Assembly (NCBI GenBank): GCA_029262375.1
Contig: JAJCZM010000038.1
Coordinates: 1 to 64,000, forward strand
Source of the DNA: Deltaproteobacteria bacterium
GTDB taxonomy: Bacteria > Desulfobacterota > Binatia > UBA1149 > SPBQ01
Length of the DNA stretch: 64,000 nt
Direction: 5' to 3'
Shown: one piece after another, positions 1 through 8,135 of the stretch
How the letters are laid out: each line of letters begins with the position of its first letter
Numbering within the stretch: the first letter of the stretch is position 1
Notes under the pieces: model-generated
What the model was told of the DNA's origin: nothing
What the model saw: only the letters and a program-made list of their open reading frames with translations
Databases searched by the model: none
Translations under genes and position numbers: made by a program

Positions 1-1
1 G

Positions 2-289
2 AGGGCGCAGTGGTCGTGCGTGCCGCGCCACCGCAATCCGATTCACGAGCGCGACGGTTGGCGCTGCCGTGTTCCCGGCTGCAGCTCGCGCCGCAACTTA
101 CAGGAACATCACGTGCTCTTCCGTTCCCGTGGCGGCGGCAATCAGCGTGGCAATCGCATTTCGATCTGCGCGTGGCATCACCTGCGCGGAATTCACGCTG
201 GGCTGATCCGCGCACACGGCAACGCCGAGACCGGCATCCATTGGCAACTCGGCAATGGGCTGCGGTTGATTGACGACGCGTATCTTTAA
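2..289 (+). CDS. HNH endonuclease, C-terminal part (cut by window edge)
   Basis: The reading frame is open from the left edge to a TAA at 287-289, so only the last 95 residues are seen. They contain a Cys pair (WRCRVPGC), then EHHVLFRSRGGG, an Asn in GNRISIC and a final WHHLRGIH. This His-His ... Asn ... His-His pattern is that of the HNH nuclease fold with a structural zinc site. The family cuts DNA; many chromosomal copies are stand-alone proteins of unknown role or the tail of a DUF222-type protein. The upstream part is missing, so which one this is cannot be told. Confidence 0.75.
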   Translation, partial: RAQWSCVPRHRNPIHERDGWRCRVPGCSSRRNLQEHHVLFRSRGGGNQRGNRISICAWHHLRGIHAGLIRAHGNAETGIHWQLGNGLRLIDDAYL

Positions 290-491
290 GAACGGCGCCG
301 AAAGAACGGGCCGCTGCCGCCGAAAGCCCAGCTTGATTCAGGGCTGCAGGTGCGGCCTTTTGGTCCGACCACAACCCGAGCGGCGTCAGGGCAGACATAC
401 GCTGCCTCGACCTACCGGCACGAACGCAGTCGGCATTCGTCGCACCGCCCGGCCATTCGCCTCGATCCGTTTGCAGGCGAGGAGGTTCGCA

Positions 492-2006
492 ATGACCGAG
501 ATGTGCCTCGTGATACTGATTCTCAACCCGCTGCTCTTGCTGAGTCCGTTCCTCTTGGACGGACCGACGTCCATGCAGTTTCGTCCAGAGATGCGGATCA
601 AGGGCAGTCTCAGCGCGAACGCCCCGGCTTTCTCTATCGAACAGGGGGCGAGCGACGGCTCGTTCACGGCGTTCTATATCGAACAAGGAGAGAGCAACGG
701 CTTCGAAGGCGACCCCATGTGTCAGGACCTCGTGCGCGGCGAGACGCCCGGCGCCCCCTTTGCATTAACCGCACCCGCCGCCGGCGTTCAGTCGGATATC
801 GCGCTGGCGTTGTACGGCGGCCCGCTAGGGGAGTTCGAGATGAAAGGATTCACGAACGTGCCGGGCGCGATCAGCGACGTCATCCTCGAACTTTCGGAGT
901 TCACGAACGCAACGCGCGGCCAAAGCGAGGTCATCGCTTTGACGCCGATCGACCAACTCTCGCAGAGCCGCCCCGCCCTGTTCTTCAGCGACGGTTCGTC
1001 TGAACTCTTCGGCGGCGTGGCCTATCTCAGCGAAACCGAGGAAGACGGCTATGAGATTCTCTTTCAGTCCACGCTCGTCGACGGTCTACCCGCCGCCACG
1101 TTCAGTGCGCCCGTAAAGGTCAACATAGAAGACGTGAGCAGCTCTACTCGTCTGAACGCGTGCGGACTCGGGAACGGCTTGGGCGTTGCGGGATACACTG
1201 TGCGCCGCGACGGAGAACAAGCGAGTCTGCAGCTACGGTTCCTCGACGGGTCAGACGGTACAACCGTCGGTGACGAATTCCAGGCAAACACGTCCGGAAA
1301 CAGCACGCTCGGAACGCCCGCTCTCGCTTGTCTCCCCGGATTCGGCTTCGTCATTGCTTGGACCGAGGGTTCATCCGAAGGGTCTGCCGATGGGGACGGC
1401 AACGCCATCGCCGCGCGCTTCTTCGACACGACCGGCACCCCGCTCTCCGACCAACTCGTCGTCAACCAAGTCGGCGAGGGATCACAGTCCGGCGTAGACG
1501 TCGCGTTCGACGGCAACGGCAACGCAATCTTCGCTTGGACCACCAGCGGCGGAAACATCAGCCTGCGCGGCATCAGCACCGACGGAACCGCTTGCAGCGA
1601 CGAGTTCGACGTACCGGCGGCCAACGAAGGCGTGCAAGCAATCGCAGCGCTCGGCGCCGACGGCGGCGGCGACCTGCTGCTTGGATGGACCGAGAATTCC
1701 ATGAGCGAACCGAGCGACAGCGTCTACGGGATCTATATCGACGCAGAAGACGGCGGCGGCCCCGACGAGGAATGCGCCGATCCGATCGTGGACCAGTCGT
1801 CGATCTCGATAGGCGTTGGCGATTGGCCGCAGATCATTACGGCTTCCGATGCGCTCTTTACGCTGAACGCAGCCGTGGGCTTGGGCGCCTGCGAACTCTG
1901 CGTCTGCGACGTCGACGACAGCGGCGCGATCACCGCGAGTGACGCACTAGCCGTGCTCAAGCTGGCAGTCGGCATCGACGTGCCTTTGAATTGTCCGGCT
2001 TGCTAA
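492..2006 (+). CDS. secreted protein with C-terminal dockerin-like domain
   Basis: 504 residues. The ATG at 492 is chosen because GAGGAGG lies about 7 bases upstream and the first 25 residues are hydrophobic; the same frame extends upstream without export features. The body is built of recurring segments of the type VIAWTEG / IFAWTTSG / LLGWTEN, each followed by an 'RFFDTTGTPL'-like strand. This suggests a beta-propeller or beta-solenoid surface protein. The last 65 residues form a two-part dockerin-like module: TASDALFTLNAAVG, a CVCDVDDSGAI calcium-type loop, then TASDALAVLKLAVG, ending in Cys residues. No enzyme motif is visible; the role is unknown. Confidence 0.8.
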   Translation: MTEMCLVILILNPLLLLSPFLLDGPTSMQFRPEMRIKGSLSANAPAFSIEQGASDGSFTAFYIEQGESNGFEGDPMCQDLVRGETPGAPFALTAPAAGVQSDIALALYGGPLGEFEMKGFTNVPGAISDVILELSEFTNATRGQSEVIALTPIDQLSQSRPALFFSDGSSELFGGVAYLSETEEDGYEILFQSTLVDGLPAATFSAPVKVNIEDVSSSTRLNACGLGNGLGVAGYTVRRDGEQASLQLRFLDGSDGTTVGDEFQANTSGNSTLGTPALACLPGFGFVIAWTEGSSEGSADGDGNAIAARFFDTTGTPLSDQLVVNQVGEGSQSGVDVAFDGNGNAIFAWTTSGGNISLRGISTDGTACSDEFDVPAANEGVQAIAALGADGGGDLLLGWTENSMSEPSDSVYGIYIDAEDGGGPDEECADPIVDQSSISIGVGDWPQIITASDALFTLNAAVGLGACELCVCDVDDSGAITASDALAVLKLAVGIDVPLNCPAC

Positions 2007-2028
2007 GCCGCCGCCCGCATCCCCAGGC

Positions 2029-4104
2029 TCACGGCACCTTGGCCTTGAACTGATCCGGCGAGTTCGTCTGATCGGTCGTAAAGTCTGCCGCGACACAGTT
2101 GTTGTAGAGCGCTCGGAACGCGCGCAGTCGTACGGGAGTCACCAGCGGGAATACGGCGAGGTCCAGGTCGATCCCCTTTCCCGACGCCGTCATGCGACTG
2201 GAGTTGCCCGCCTTCAGCTTCATTTTGGCTAAGCCATCCGGCAATCGGTTCTTGTCTTTGTAACGGAAGCCGTTGCTCAGGTCGGTCCAACAGTCACCGG
2301 TGCTCGTGCAGGCATCGAAAGCCATGCCGCTGAATACGATCTCGTCGTTGCCATCGTAGACGCAGACCTGCAGCGTACCGGAGCCGACGTTGGGGAAGTC
2401 GAGCTTGTCGAGGAAACCGGCCTTCCAAGATACTCGGAGCTGGTCCTTCTCGTCGGTACTCCCCTGCTTCAGCTTGATCTTCGCCTTCTCCGGCAACAGT
2501 TCGTAACAGACGTCGGGGAAGACGCAGCCGAGGAACGCATCGCAGTTGTAGCAACTGTCGCAGAACGTGCCGCTACAGGTTCCGGCACCGTCGCAAATCT
2601 CATCAGACGTGCAGAGATTCGCATCGCTGCAGGAAGTCCCGGCCGCGACGTTGCTGTAAATGCAGCTACCGAGCCCATCGCAGAAGTCGGTCGTGCAATC
2701 GTTGCCGTCATCGGTACACGCCGTGCCGACGACATCGAGCAAGCACGATGAACTACAGCAGTCCCCGTCGTCGGTGTTGCCGTCGTCGCAGGTCTCGCCC
2801 GGACTGACGACGCTATTGCCACAGCCGGTTGTCGTGCAATTGTTGTCACAACCATCTCCGTTGATGGCATTGCCGTCGTCACATTCCTCTTCCGTCTGCA
2901 TGGCGCCGTCGCCGCAACGGGTCTCGACCGCACCCATATCGCAGCTCACTCCCTCGGGGCGAACCGCCTGGCGTTGATCGCTTGTGTCGCAGGCGGTGCC
3001 GCCACCACCCGGAGTGGCCGGATTTCCCGCATCAACCGCAGGGCTCAGTGCCATTGGCGGGCGCGTTTCGGTTGGTCCACCGTAGTCGCCAAGAGGATGC
3101 AGTAGCGCAGGCGTATCGACGATGTTCCCGGTCAGGTCCCCCGATATGAAGCAATCACTGGTTTCAAAGAGGTTGTAGCCTTCGGACACAACCAGGCCGC
3201 CGCAAGCGAGCACGATGGAATTGCGTATCATGGTGGGGCCGTGTGAGACGCCACCGTAGTTGTATACCTGCACCTCTTCGGCAGTTACGTTTCGCAGGTT
3301 CAGGCCCGGGCCTGCGGTGCAATCCGGAAACGGCGGCGGTAGGCAGAATGATAACGTCGCAACGATCCCGGTGAAGGTGCTGTTGGTCGCGGTAATGGTT
3401 CCCACACCTGCACCAATAATATCGTCGGAATCGACCGACCCGTCGGGCGTAACGTTCGATCGAAAGGTCGAATCTCTGATGTCGGCGTTCACCAAGGCGG
3501 CACCACCGCCTCCAGTGCCTGCAGAGTTGGAGAACACTTCGCCGCGGAGCATGCTGAGCATGCCGGCGATGGAGAGTCCCCCACCTGTGCTCGACGCATG
3601 GTTGCTTACGATCTTTACATCGGTAAGCGAAAGCACACTGCCCGCATCCGAAGCATTGATGCCCGCACCGAAGGTAGCATCTCCTCCGACGATCGCGACG
3701 TCGGTCATCGCGACGGTCACGGGCCCGATAAGCTCGAATACGCGTATCGCCGGGACCGCGCTGACCTGGGTTACATCTGAACCCGCTCCGACGATCGTGA
3801 CATCCTCGGTCAAATCGAGATCGCCGGTCGCCGCAATATCGTCCGAGCCACTGAGGGTGAGAAGGTAGACGCCTGCTGCCACCGAGATCGTGTCTGCGCC
3901 GGCGGTGGCGTTGGCTTCCTGTACCGCGGCGCGAAGCGAACACACGGCAGTAGCCGTTGCGCAAATTGAATCACCGGGAACAGCATCAACGGCGTCGGCC
4001 GTACTGTCGACCGTGAAGGTCGCCGCGGGCACCGTGCTAGCAAGCACCGAGAGATGGAGAACAGTGAGCAACAGTAGACCGAGAGCAGTGGCAGGTCGCA
4101 GCAT
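2029..4104 (-). CDS. secreted CSLREA / DUF4215 cysteine-rich protein
   Basis: 691 residues. ATG at 4104 is preferred: AAAGGAG sits 10 bases before it, whereas the in-frame GTG at 4131 overlaps the previous gene's stop and has no site. A signal peptide (LGLLLLTVLHLSVLAS) is followed by a CSLREA-type N-terminal domain (FTVDSTAD ... VCSLRAAVQEAN). Next comes a right-handed beta-helix-like region, then DUF4215 repeats (CGDGAMQTEEECDDGN, GETCDDGNTDDGDCC) and more Cys-rich loops. The final module is rich in KIKLKQG/KMKLKAG strands, similar in style to the C-terminus of the two paralogues at 4128-5939 and 19313-21109. It follows the 4128-5939 gene by 23 bases, so the two are probably co-transcribed. 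Likely cell-surface or released; function unknown. Confidence 0.8.
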   Translation of the reverse strand: MLRPATALGLLLLTVLHLSVLASTVPAATFTVDSTADAVDAVPGDSICATATAVCSLRAAVQEANATAGADTISVAAGVYLLTLSGSDDIAATGDLDLTEDVTIVGAGSDVTQVSAVPAIRVFELIGPVTVAMTDVAIVGGDATFGAGINASDAGSVLSLTDVKIVSNHASSTGGGLSIAGMLSMLRGEVFSNSAGTGGGGAALVNADIRDSTFRSNVTPDGSVDSDDIIGAGVGTITATNSTFTGIVATLSFCLPPPFPDCTAGPGLNLRNVTAEEVQVYNYGGVSHGPTMIRNSIVLACGGLVVSEGYNLFETSDCFISGDLTGNIVDTPALLHPLGDYGGPTETRPPMALSPAVDAGNPATPGGGGTACDTSDQRQAVRPEGVSCDMGAVETRCGDGAMQTEEECDDGNAINGDGCDNNCTTTGCGNSVVSPGETCDDGNTDDGDCCSSSCLLDVVGTACTDDGNDCTTDFCDGLGSCIYSNVAAGTSCSDANLCTSDEICDGAGTCSGTFCDSCYNCDAFLGCVFPDVCYELLPEKAKIKLKQGSTDEKDQLRVSWKAGFLDKLDFPNVGSGTLQVCVYDGNDEIVFSGMAFDACTSTGDCWTDLSNGFRYKDKNRLPDGLAKMKLKAGNSSRMTASGKGIDLDLAVFPLVTPVRLRAFRALYNNCVAADFTTDQTNSPDQFKAKVP

Positions 4105-4127
4105 AGGGGCTATGCTCCTTTGAAAAA

Positions 4128-5939
4128 TCACTGCTTACATCTCACCGACCGACTGGTTCCGTCGTTTGTCTTGCAGTTCTCCAGCAGGAAACCGACCTCG
4201 CCGCAAAGGTCGCCCTCGGAGACGGACTCATCGCCGAAGATGAACATGCCCTTAGGCGGAACGTCTAGGAGGTCTTCGAGTCTCAATCGATAGAAACCGT
4301 TGGTGTGCTTCACACTGACGCGAACCCGCCCCGGAGCCTTCTTGCTGCGATCCTTGATCTGAATACGCCACGGACCACGAAACGAACTCGAGGACGCAGC
4401 GCTGTCGCCCTTGAACTTCCACGCCTTTCCGCCTTTTAGTTCCCACACGCCCGAATCCGTATCTTGCGGCAGCCGACCGTTCGCCACGGTGCCGAATGTG
4501 GCGCTCAGGAGTGCGACGCGAAACCCGTCGCCGACCGGATCGAGTTCGGCGAACGTCGCAGGCAGATTGACCTCGCCGCGCAGTCGGAACTTGCTGAGCT
4601 TTGTTTCGCCGCCTCCGGTGAGGAAGAGCTTCGCGTTCTCGATCACCTGCACACCGCCCACGTTCGTGCACAGATCACAGGCGTCCGGTTGACCGTCGGC
4701 ATCGGCGTCCAACGAGTCATCAAAATCCGCGCAGCGGTCACAGGTGGCGTCGTCGGTATCGCAGAAGCGTTGGAAGCTATCTCTTTGGTTGGCGAAGTAG
4801 AGCAAGCGGTAGTGGTTCAAAACCATCGGGTTGCCGTTGGCGTCGGGGGCGACGCCCGGCGTGGTGAAATCGTGCTCCTGTGTGACCGGCATGGCCGGCG
4901 CAACAGCCGCGAACGATTCATCGAGTCGATGCAAAACTTGCGTGCTGCTAGTCGAAGAATACGGCAGCAAGAACATGTAGCCGATGCTCGATCGCACCGG
5001 CGAGACGATGTCGCCGCTGTTGCTGAGTGTCGGTACAGGAATCTCTACGCCGGGGGCTATCGGAACGTCAGCCGACGTGAACCGCCGAGCACCCACGACG
5101 CCGGAAGATAGGAACGACCAGAGAAGCGAGTAGCCACCGTCGCTCTCGGCCAGGACGGTGGGACGGCCTGTCGAAATCACGCCGGGGCCGCTCACTGCGA
5201 ACGGAGCGGTAAGTAGGGCGCCGCTCGCACTGAAACGAGCGGCGAGGAGTTCGTTGGTTACGCCCGTCCACTCACTCCACGACGCGATCAGATCGGACGC
5301 GCCGACGAGATCCATGCCGTAAGAGACGACCGTACTGGTGAACCCCTTGTCGAAGACCTCGAACGCGGCGCTGGTCGGCGTGCCGGTTGTGTCGAAGTGG
5401 CGAGCAAGAATGCTGACCGAATCTTGCCAGGCGACGAAGAATCCGCTGCTTCCAGCGCCCAGGCGTATGCTCCCCGAGGCGACGACACCTTCGTCGGTAA
5501 CCAGGATGGTCGGCGTCTGGGGCAGCCCGTCAGAACCGATGATGCGCGCGTTTACGGTACCGGAGCACCGCCATACAGTCGCGAACGAGCCGTCGGGTAG
5601 AGCTTCCACGGCCAGCGGCCTGCCCATGCCGCTGCACGTCGTGTCGTCCGCGATCTCGAAGGGGGCAGTGATCGGCAGCCCTTGCGAATCGTAGAAGCGC
5701 CCGGCCAAGAACAGACCATCCACAGGATCGGACTCAATCCACACGATCACGAAGCTTCCGCCGGGAACCGCGGCGATCAAGGGCTGTGACGCGGTGCCGA
5801 AGTTGTCGGGAATCGGCACGGGCGCTCCCGCGGCAATCAGGTCGCCGGCAACGGCTGCGCTCGGTGCCAGCGCAGAAGCGAATAGACACGCCGCCAATAG
5901 AGTGCGGGCTGCCAGATCGAGTAAGCTGGTGCGGGACAT
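4128..5939 (-). CDS. secreted repeat protein, paralogue of 19313-21109
   Basis: 603 residues with a clear signal peptide (LLAACLFASALAPSAAVAG) and an AGGAGGAGA ribosome site before the ATG. The first 400 residues repeat 'FVIVWxE..VNARxFD..G' strands, typical of beta-propeller-like surface proteins. A Cys-rich calcium-type linker follows (CDRCADFDDSLDADADGQPDAC), then a conserved terminal module of KLSKFRLRGEVNLP, WELKGGKAWKFKG and LLENCKTNDG. The second copy at 19313-21109 matches along its whole length, including the terminal module. No catalytic motif is recognised. Confidence 0.8.
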   Translation of the reverse strand: MSRTSLLDLAARTLLAACLFASALAPSAAVAGDLIAAGAPVPIPDNFGTASQPLIAAVPGGSFVIVWIESDPVDGLFLAGRFYDSQGLPITAPFEIADDTTCSGMGRPLAVEALPDGSFATVWRCSGTVNARIIGSDGLPQTPTILVTDEGVVASGSIRLGAGSSGFFVAWQDSVSILARHFDTTGTPTSAAFEVFDKGFTSTVVSYGMDLVGASDLIASWSEWTGVTNELLAARFSASGALLTAPFAVSGPGVISTGRPTVLAESDGGYSLLWSFLSSGVVGARRFTSADVPIAPGVEIPVPTLSNSGDIVSPVRSSIGYMFLLPYSSTSSTQVLHRLDESFAAVAPAMPVTQEHDFTTPGVAPDANGNPMVLNHYRLLYFANQRDSFQRFCDTDDATCDRCADFDDSLDADADGQPDACDLCTNVGGVQVIENAKLFLTGGGETKLSKFRLRGEVNLPATFAELDPVGDGFRVALLSATFGTVANGRLPQDTDSGVWELKGGKAWKFKGDSAASSSSFRGPWRIQIKDRSKKAPGRVRVSVKHTNGFYRLRLEDLLDVPPKGMFIFGDESVSEGDLCGEVGFLLENCKTNDGTSRSVRCKQ

Positions 5940-6083
5940 GATTCTCCTCCTGAGCCTTCAACTGCAAAGCGTAGCAGTGCCGCCGACCCTTCGACAAGGG
6001 GGCGGTTGGCCGCACTGCGTCCTCGCGCGAGAGCGCAATTGGGTGGTCGTGTGTTTCCGCTTTCGCTCGATCGATGCGCTTAG

Positions 6084-6290
6084 CTAGAAGCACATGGCGT
6101 CGGGGCCGGTGATCGTGCCGTAGGTTTCGTCGATGATGTAGAGACAGTCACTGGCCGCCGGCGCTGCGCCGAGAGTCAGCGGTTGCCCGCAATCGCCGAG
6201 GTCTGCGTGGGCATCCGCGGCCGGACCCGAAACGAAAACAGATACAATAAAAGCGAACGCGACCGAACCAGCACCAAGACGAGTCATCAT
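6084..6290 (-). CDS. short secreted protein with half a dockerin-like module
   Basis: About 68 residues: a signal peptide (VAFAFIVSVFVSGPAADAHA), then DLGDCGQPLTLGAAPAASDCLYI. This is the start of the Cys-rich dockerin-like module also seen in the 56978-58018 protein, but it stops after one half. GTG 6296, ATG 6290 and ATG 6287 are all possible starts, and the ribosome site (a run of G) does not decide between them. It may be a remnant of a longer gene or a real small protein; no second half is found downstream in any frame. Confidence 0.5.
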   Translation of the reverse strand: MMTRLGAGSVAFAFIVSVFVSGPAADAHADLGDCGQPLTLGAAPAASDCLYIIDETYGTITGPDAMCF

Positions 6291-6364
6291 CACCACACCC
6301 CCACTACTCGAGCCGACTCAAGCTACAGGGCTGAGGGTTGGTTGTCACCTCAGTAGTCTCTCCG

Positions 6365-7927
6365 TCAGTTCGGCGGCACGATGAAAACGACTTCGGTCTG
6401 ATCCAGCCCGGCGAAGCCCGAATCATCGACGGTTATTGTCGCTCTGAACAGTTGAGCGGATCCCGTCGACGTCACCGTAGTGTTCACTGCCGGCAAGATG
6501 CTCCAACACACCGGCGTTCCTGCGATGACACCGAGATAGGCGTCCGCGTGGCCGTCAAAATCCGTATCTTGTTCGAACAGACCGTCCGTACACTCGGCCG
6601 TACCGAGAGCGGCGGTCTCGAATGCGTCGATGAACTGCGTGGCATCGACGGCGTCGCTCGGATCATCGGTCGCCGAAGCGGTAAGCTCCGTCAGACGCGC
6701 GCCGCTTGCGAGCGCGAGAACGGCAGTGGTCAACGAAGCGGCTACGTTGCCCGTGCTTCCGTCGAACACCAGCGGTGCGTTCGCATTGTTGACGTCGGTC
6801 GCAGCCGTGTTGTTGGCGAATGTCTCGAGCTCACTGATGGTCGCCGCATCGGCCCCGCCGCCGTACAGGCTCATGATCCTGACGCCGGCATCAAAGGCGT
6901 CATCGGTAGTCTTGACGATCGTCGTGCAACCGTGCCCGCTGCTCGGGCGCACGTCGGTGAGCAGTACGATCGATCGCAGCGCATCGTCTCGAAAGCACGG
7001 GTAACCAATACCGTCCTGGCCCGCCGCGGAGCTATCGCAGGGACCGTTGGCCGGAAAGCTGCTGCCGACAGTACAGCCGGCGTTGATGTTGCCTTTGCCG
7101 GTTGCAGCCGCCCACATCGCCAACTTCGTCGTCCGCGCACAACAACCACCACTGGGCTCGCTGGTCGGGAAGTCACCGGACAGTGCGCTGGGGTTCTGCT
7201 GTAAGTCGAGCCGGTGTCGATACGCTTCACCGAAGCCGCCTGAGTAACCGATCCAGCCGATCCCCGTGTACAAGTCTTGGATGCAATCGGGTGGGAAGCC
7301 CGTACCGACAGGGAAGCAGGTCGCGGCGCGCACGGCAGTGTTGATGTTGTTGCGCAGATCGCTGACCTCGTCGCTCATCGACGGCGCGCGATCGAGCATG
7401 ATGTAGGCATCCACCCGCGAAATGGTGGTCGTAGCTTCGACGATGTCACGAACCGGCTGCGCGGCCTGCTGATACGGCACCACGATGACGAGATCGTTCT
7501 CGTCACAGGCCAGCGGCGCTGCGGATTCGCAGGTGCCGCCGTTGCAAATTTCGAATCCGTTGCAAGGCTCGCCGTCATAGCACTGAGAATTGTTGTTGCA
7601 GTCGCCCGAGAACGTGGTCGTCGTTGAGGTAGACAGACCGCAAGGGCAATCGAGCGTCGCCGAGCCGCCGACCGCGGAGGTGAGACATACGAGCGCATCG
7701 GTTGCGGTCGCGGGCAGCGAGCCTTTCGGCGCGCAGACACACGCGGCGTGGGGATCACAGCTGCCGAGCCCTACCGCAACGTTGAGTATGCGTAGGCAAT
7801 CGGTTGCGGTCGGACCGCTGCCACTGCTCTCTGGTTGCGAACAGTCGCCGTTGGCAGCAACCGCCTCGGTCGCCCAAATGGCGGCGACGCCGATCGAGAT
7901 AGCCACGACCCATTGGAATCCGCGCAT
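6365..7927 (-). CDS. secreted vWA-like protein with N-terminal dockerin-like domain
   Basis: 520 residues; GGAG lies 6 bases before the ATG. A signal peptide (residues 1-25) leads into a Cys-rich dockerin-like module of the non-aspartate type (GPTATDCLRILNVAVG ... CVCAPKGSLPATATDAL, about 38-95). A Thr-rich linker and an EGF-like Cys patch (about 108-142) follow. From about 170 comes a von Willebrand A-like domain: VDAYIMLDRAPSMSDEV, then SIVLLTDVRPSSG. The metal-site motif DxSxS is here D179-x-A181-x-S183, so one ligand is changed. The segment also resembles integrin-beta I domains. Probably an adhesion or binding protein outside the cell; ligand unknown. Confidence 0.7.
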   Translation of the reverse strand: MRGFQWVVAISIGVAAIWATEAVAANGDCSQPESSGSGPTATDCLRILNVAVGLGSCDPHAACVCAPKGSLPATATDALVCLTSAVGGSATLDCPCGLSTSTTTTFSGDCNNNSQCYDGEPCNGFEICNGGTCESAAPLACDENDLVIVVPYQQAAQPVRDIVEATTTISRVDAYIMLDRAPSMSDEVSDLRNNINTAVRAATCFPVGTGFPPDCIQDLYTGIGWIGYSGGFGEAYRHRLDLQQNPSALSGDFPTSEPSGGCCARTTKLAMWAAATGKGNINAGCTVGSSFPANGPCDSSAAGQDGIGYPCFRDDALRSIVLLTDVRPSSGHGCTTIVKTTDDAFDAGVRIMSLYGGGADAATISELETFANNTAATDVNNANAPLVFDGSTGNVAASLTTAVLALASGARLTELTASATDDPSDAVDATQFIDAFETAALGTAECTDGLFEQDTDFDGHADAYLGVIAGTPVCWSILPAVNTTVTSTGSAQLFRATITVDDSGFAGLDQTEVVFIVPPN

Positions 7928-8135
7928 TCTTTTCTCCGTGCCTGGCCCACCTATTGTAGCGGTCTGAGAACCGAATATCGCCGGGGCTAGCGAAAAGCCG
8001 CTGGGCGGGCCGCGACGCGCGCCGGAGTCGCACGACGGCGGCGATCGTTTTCGATGCTCGGCGCACTACCGTGACTCCCGCCCGGCTGCTACAAGCTTCA
8101 CTCAGAGCCAATAGGATCAGCGCTAGGAGGGGAAG

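Noticed and set aside
6338..7204. 288-codon open frame on the plus strand
   Set aside because: Antisense of the vWA-like secreted protein, no ribosome site or domain.
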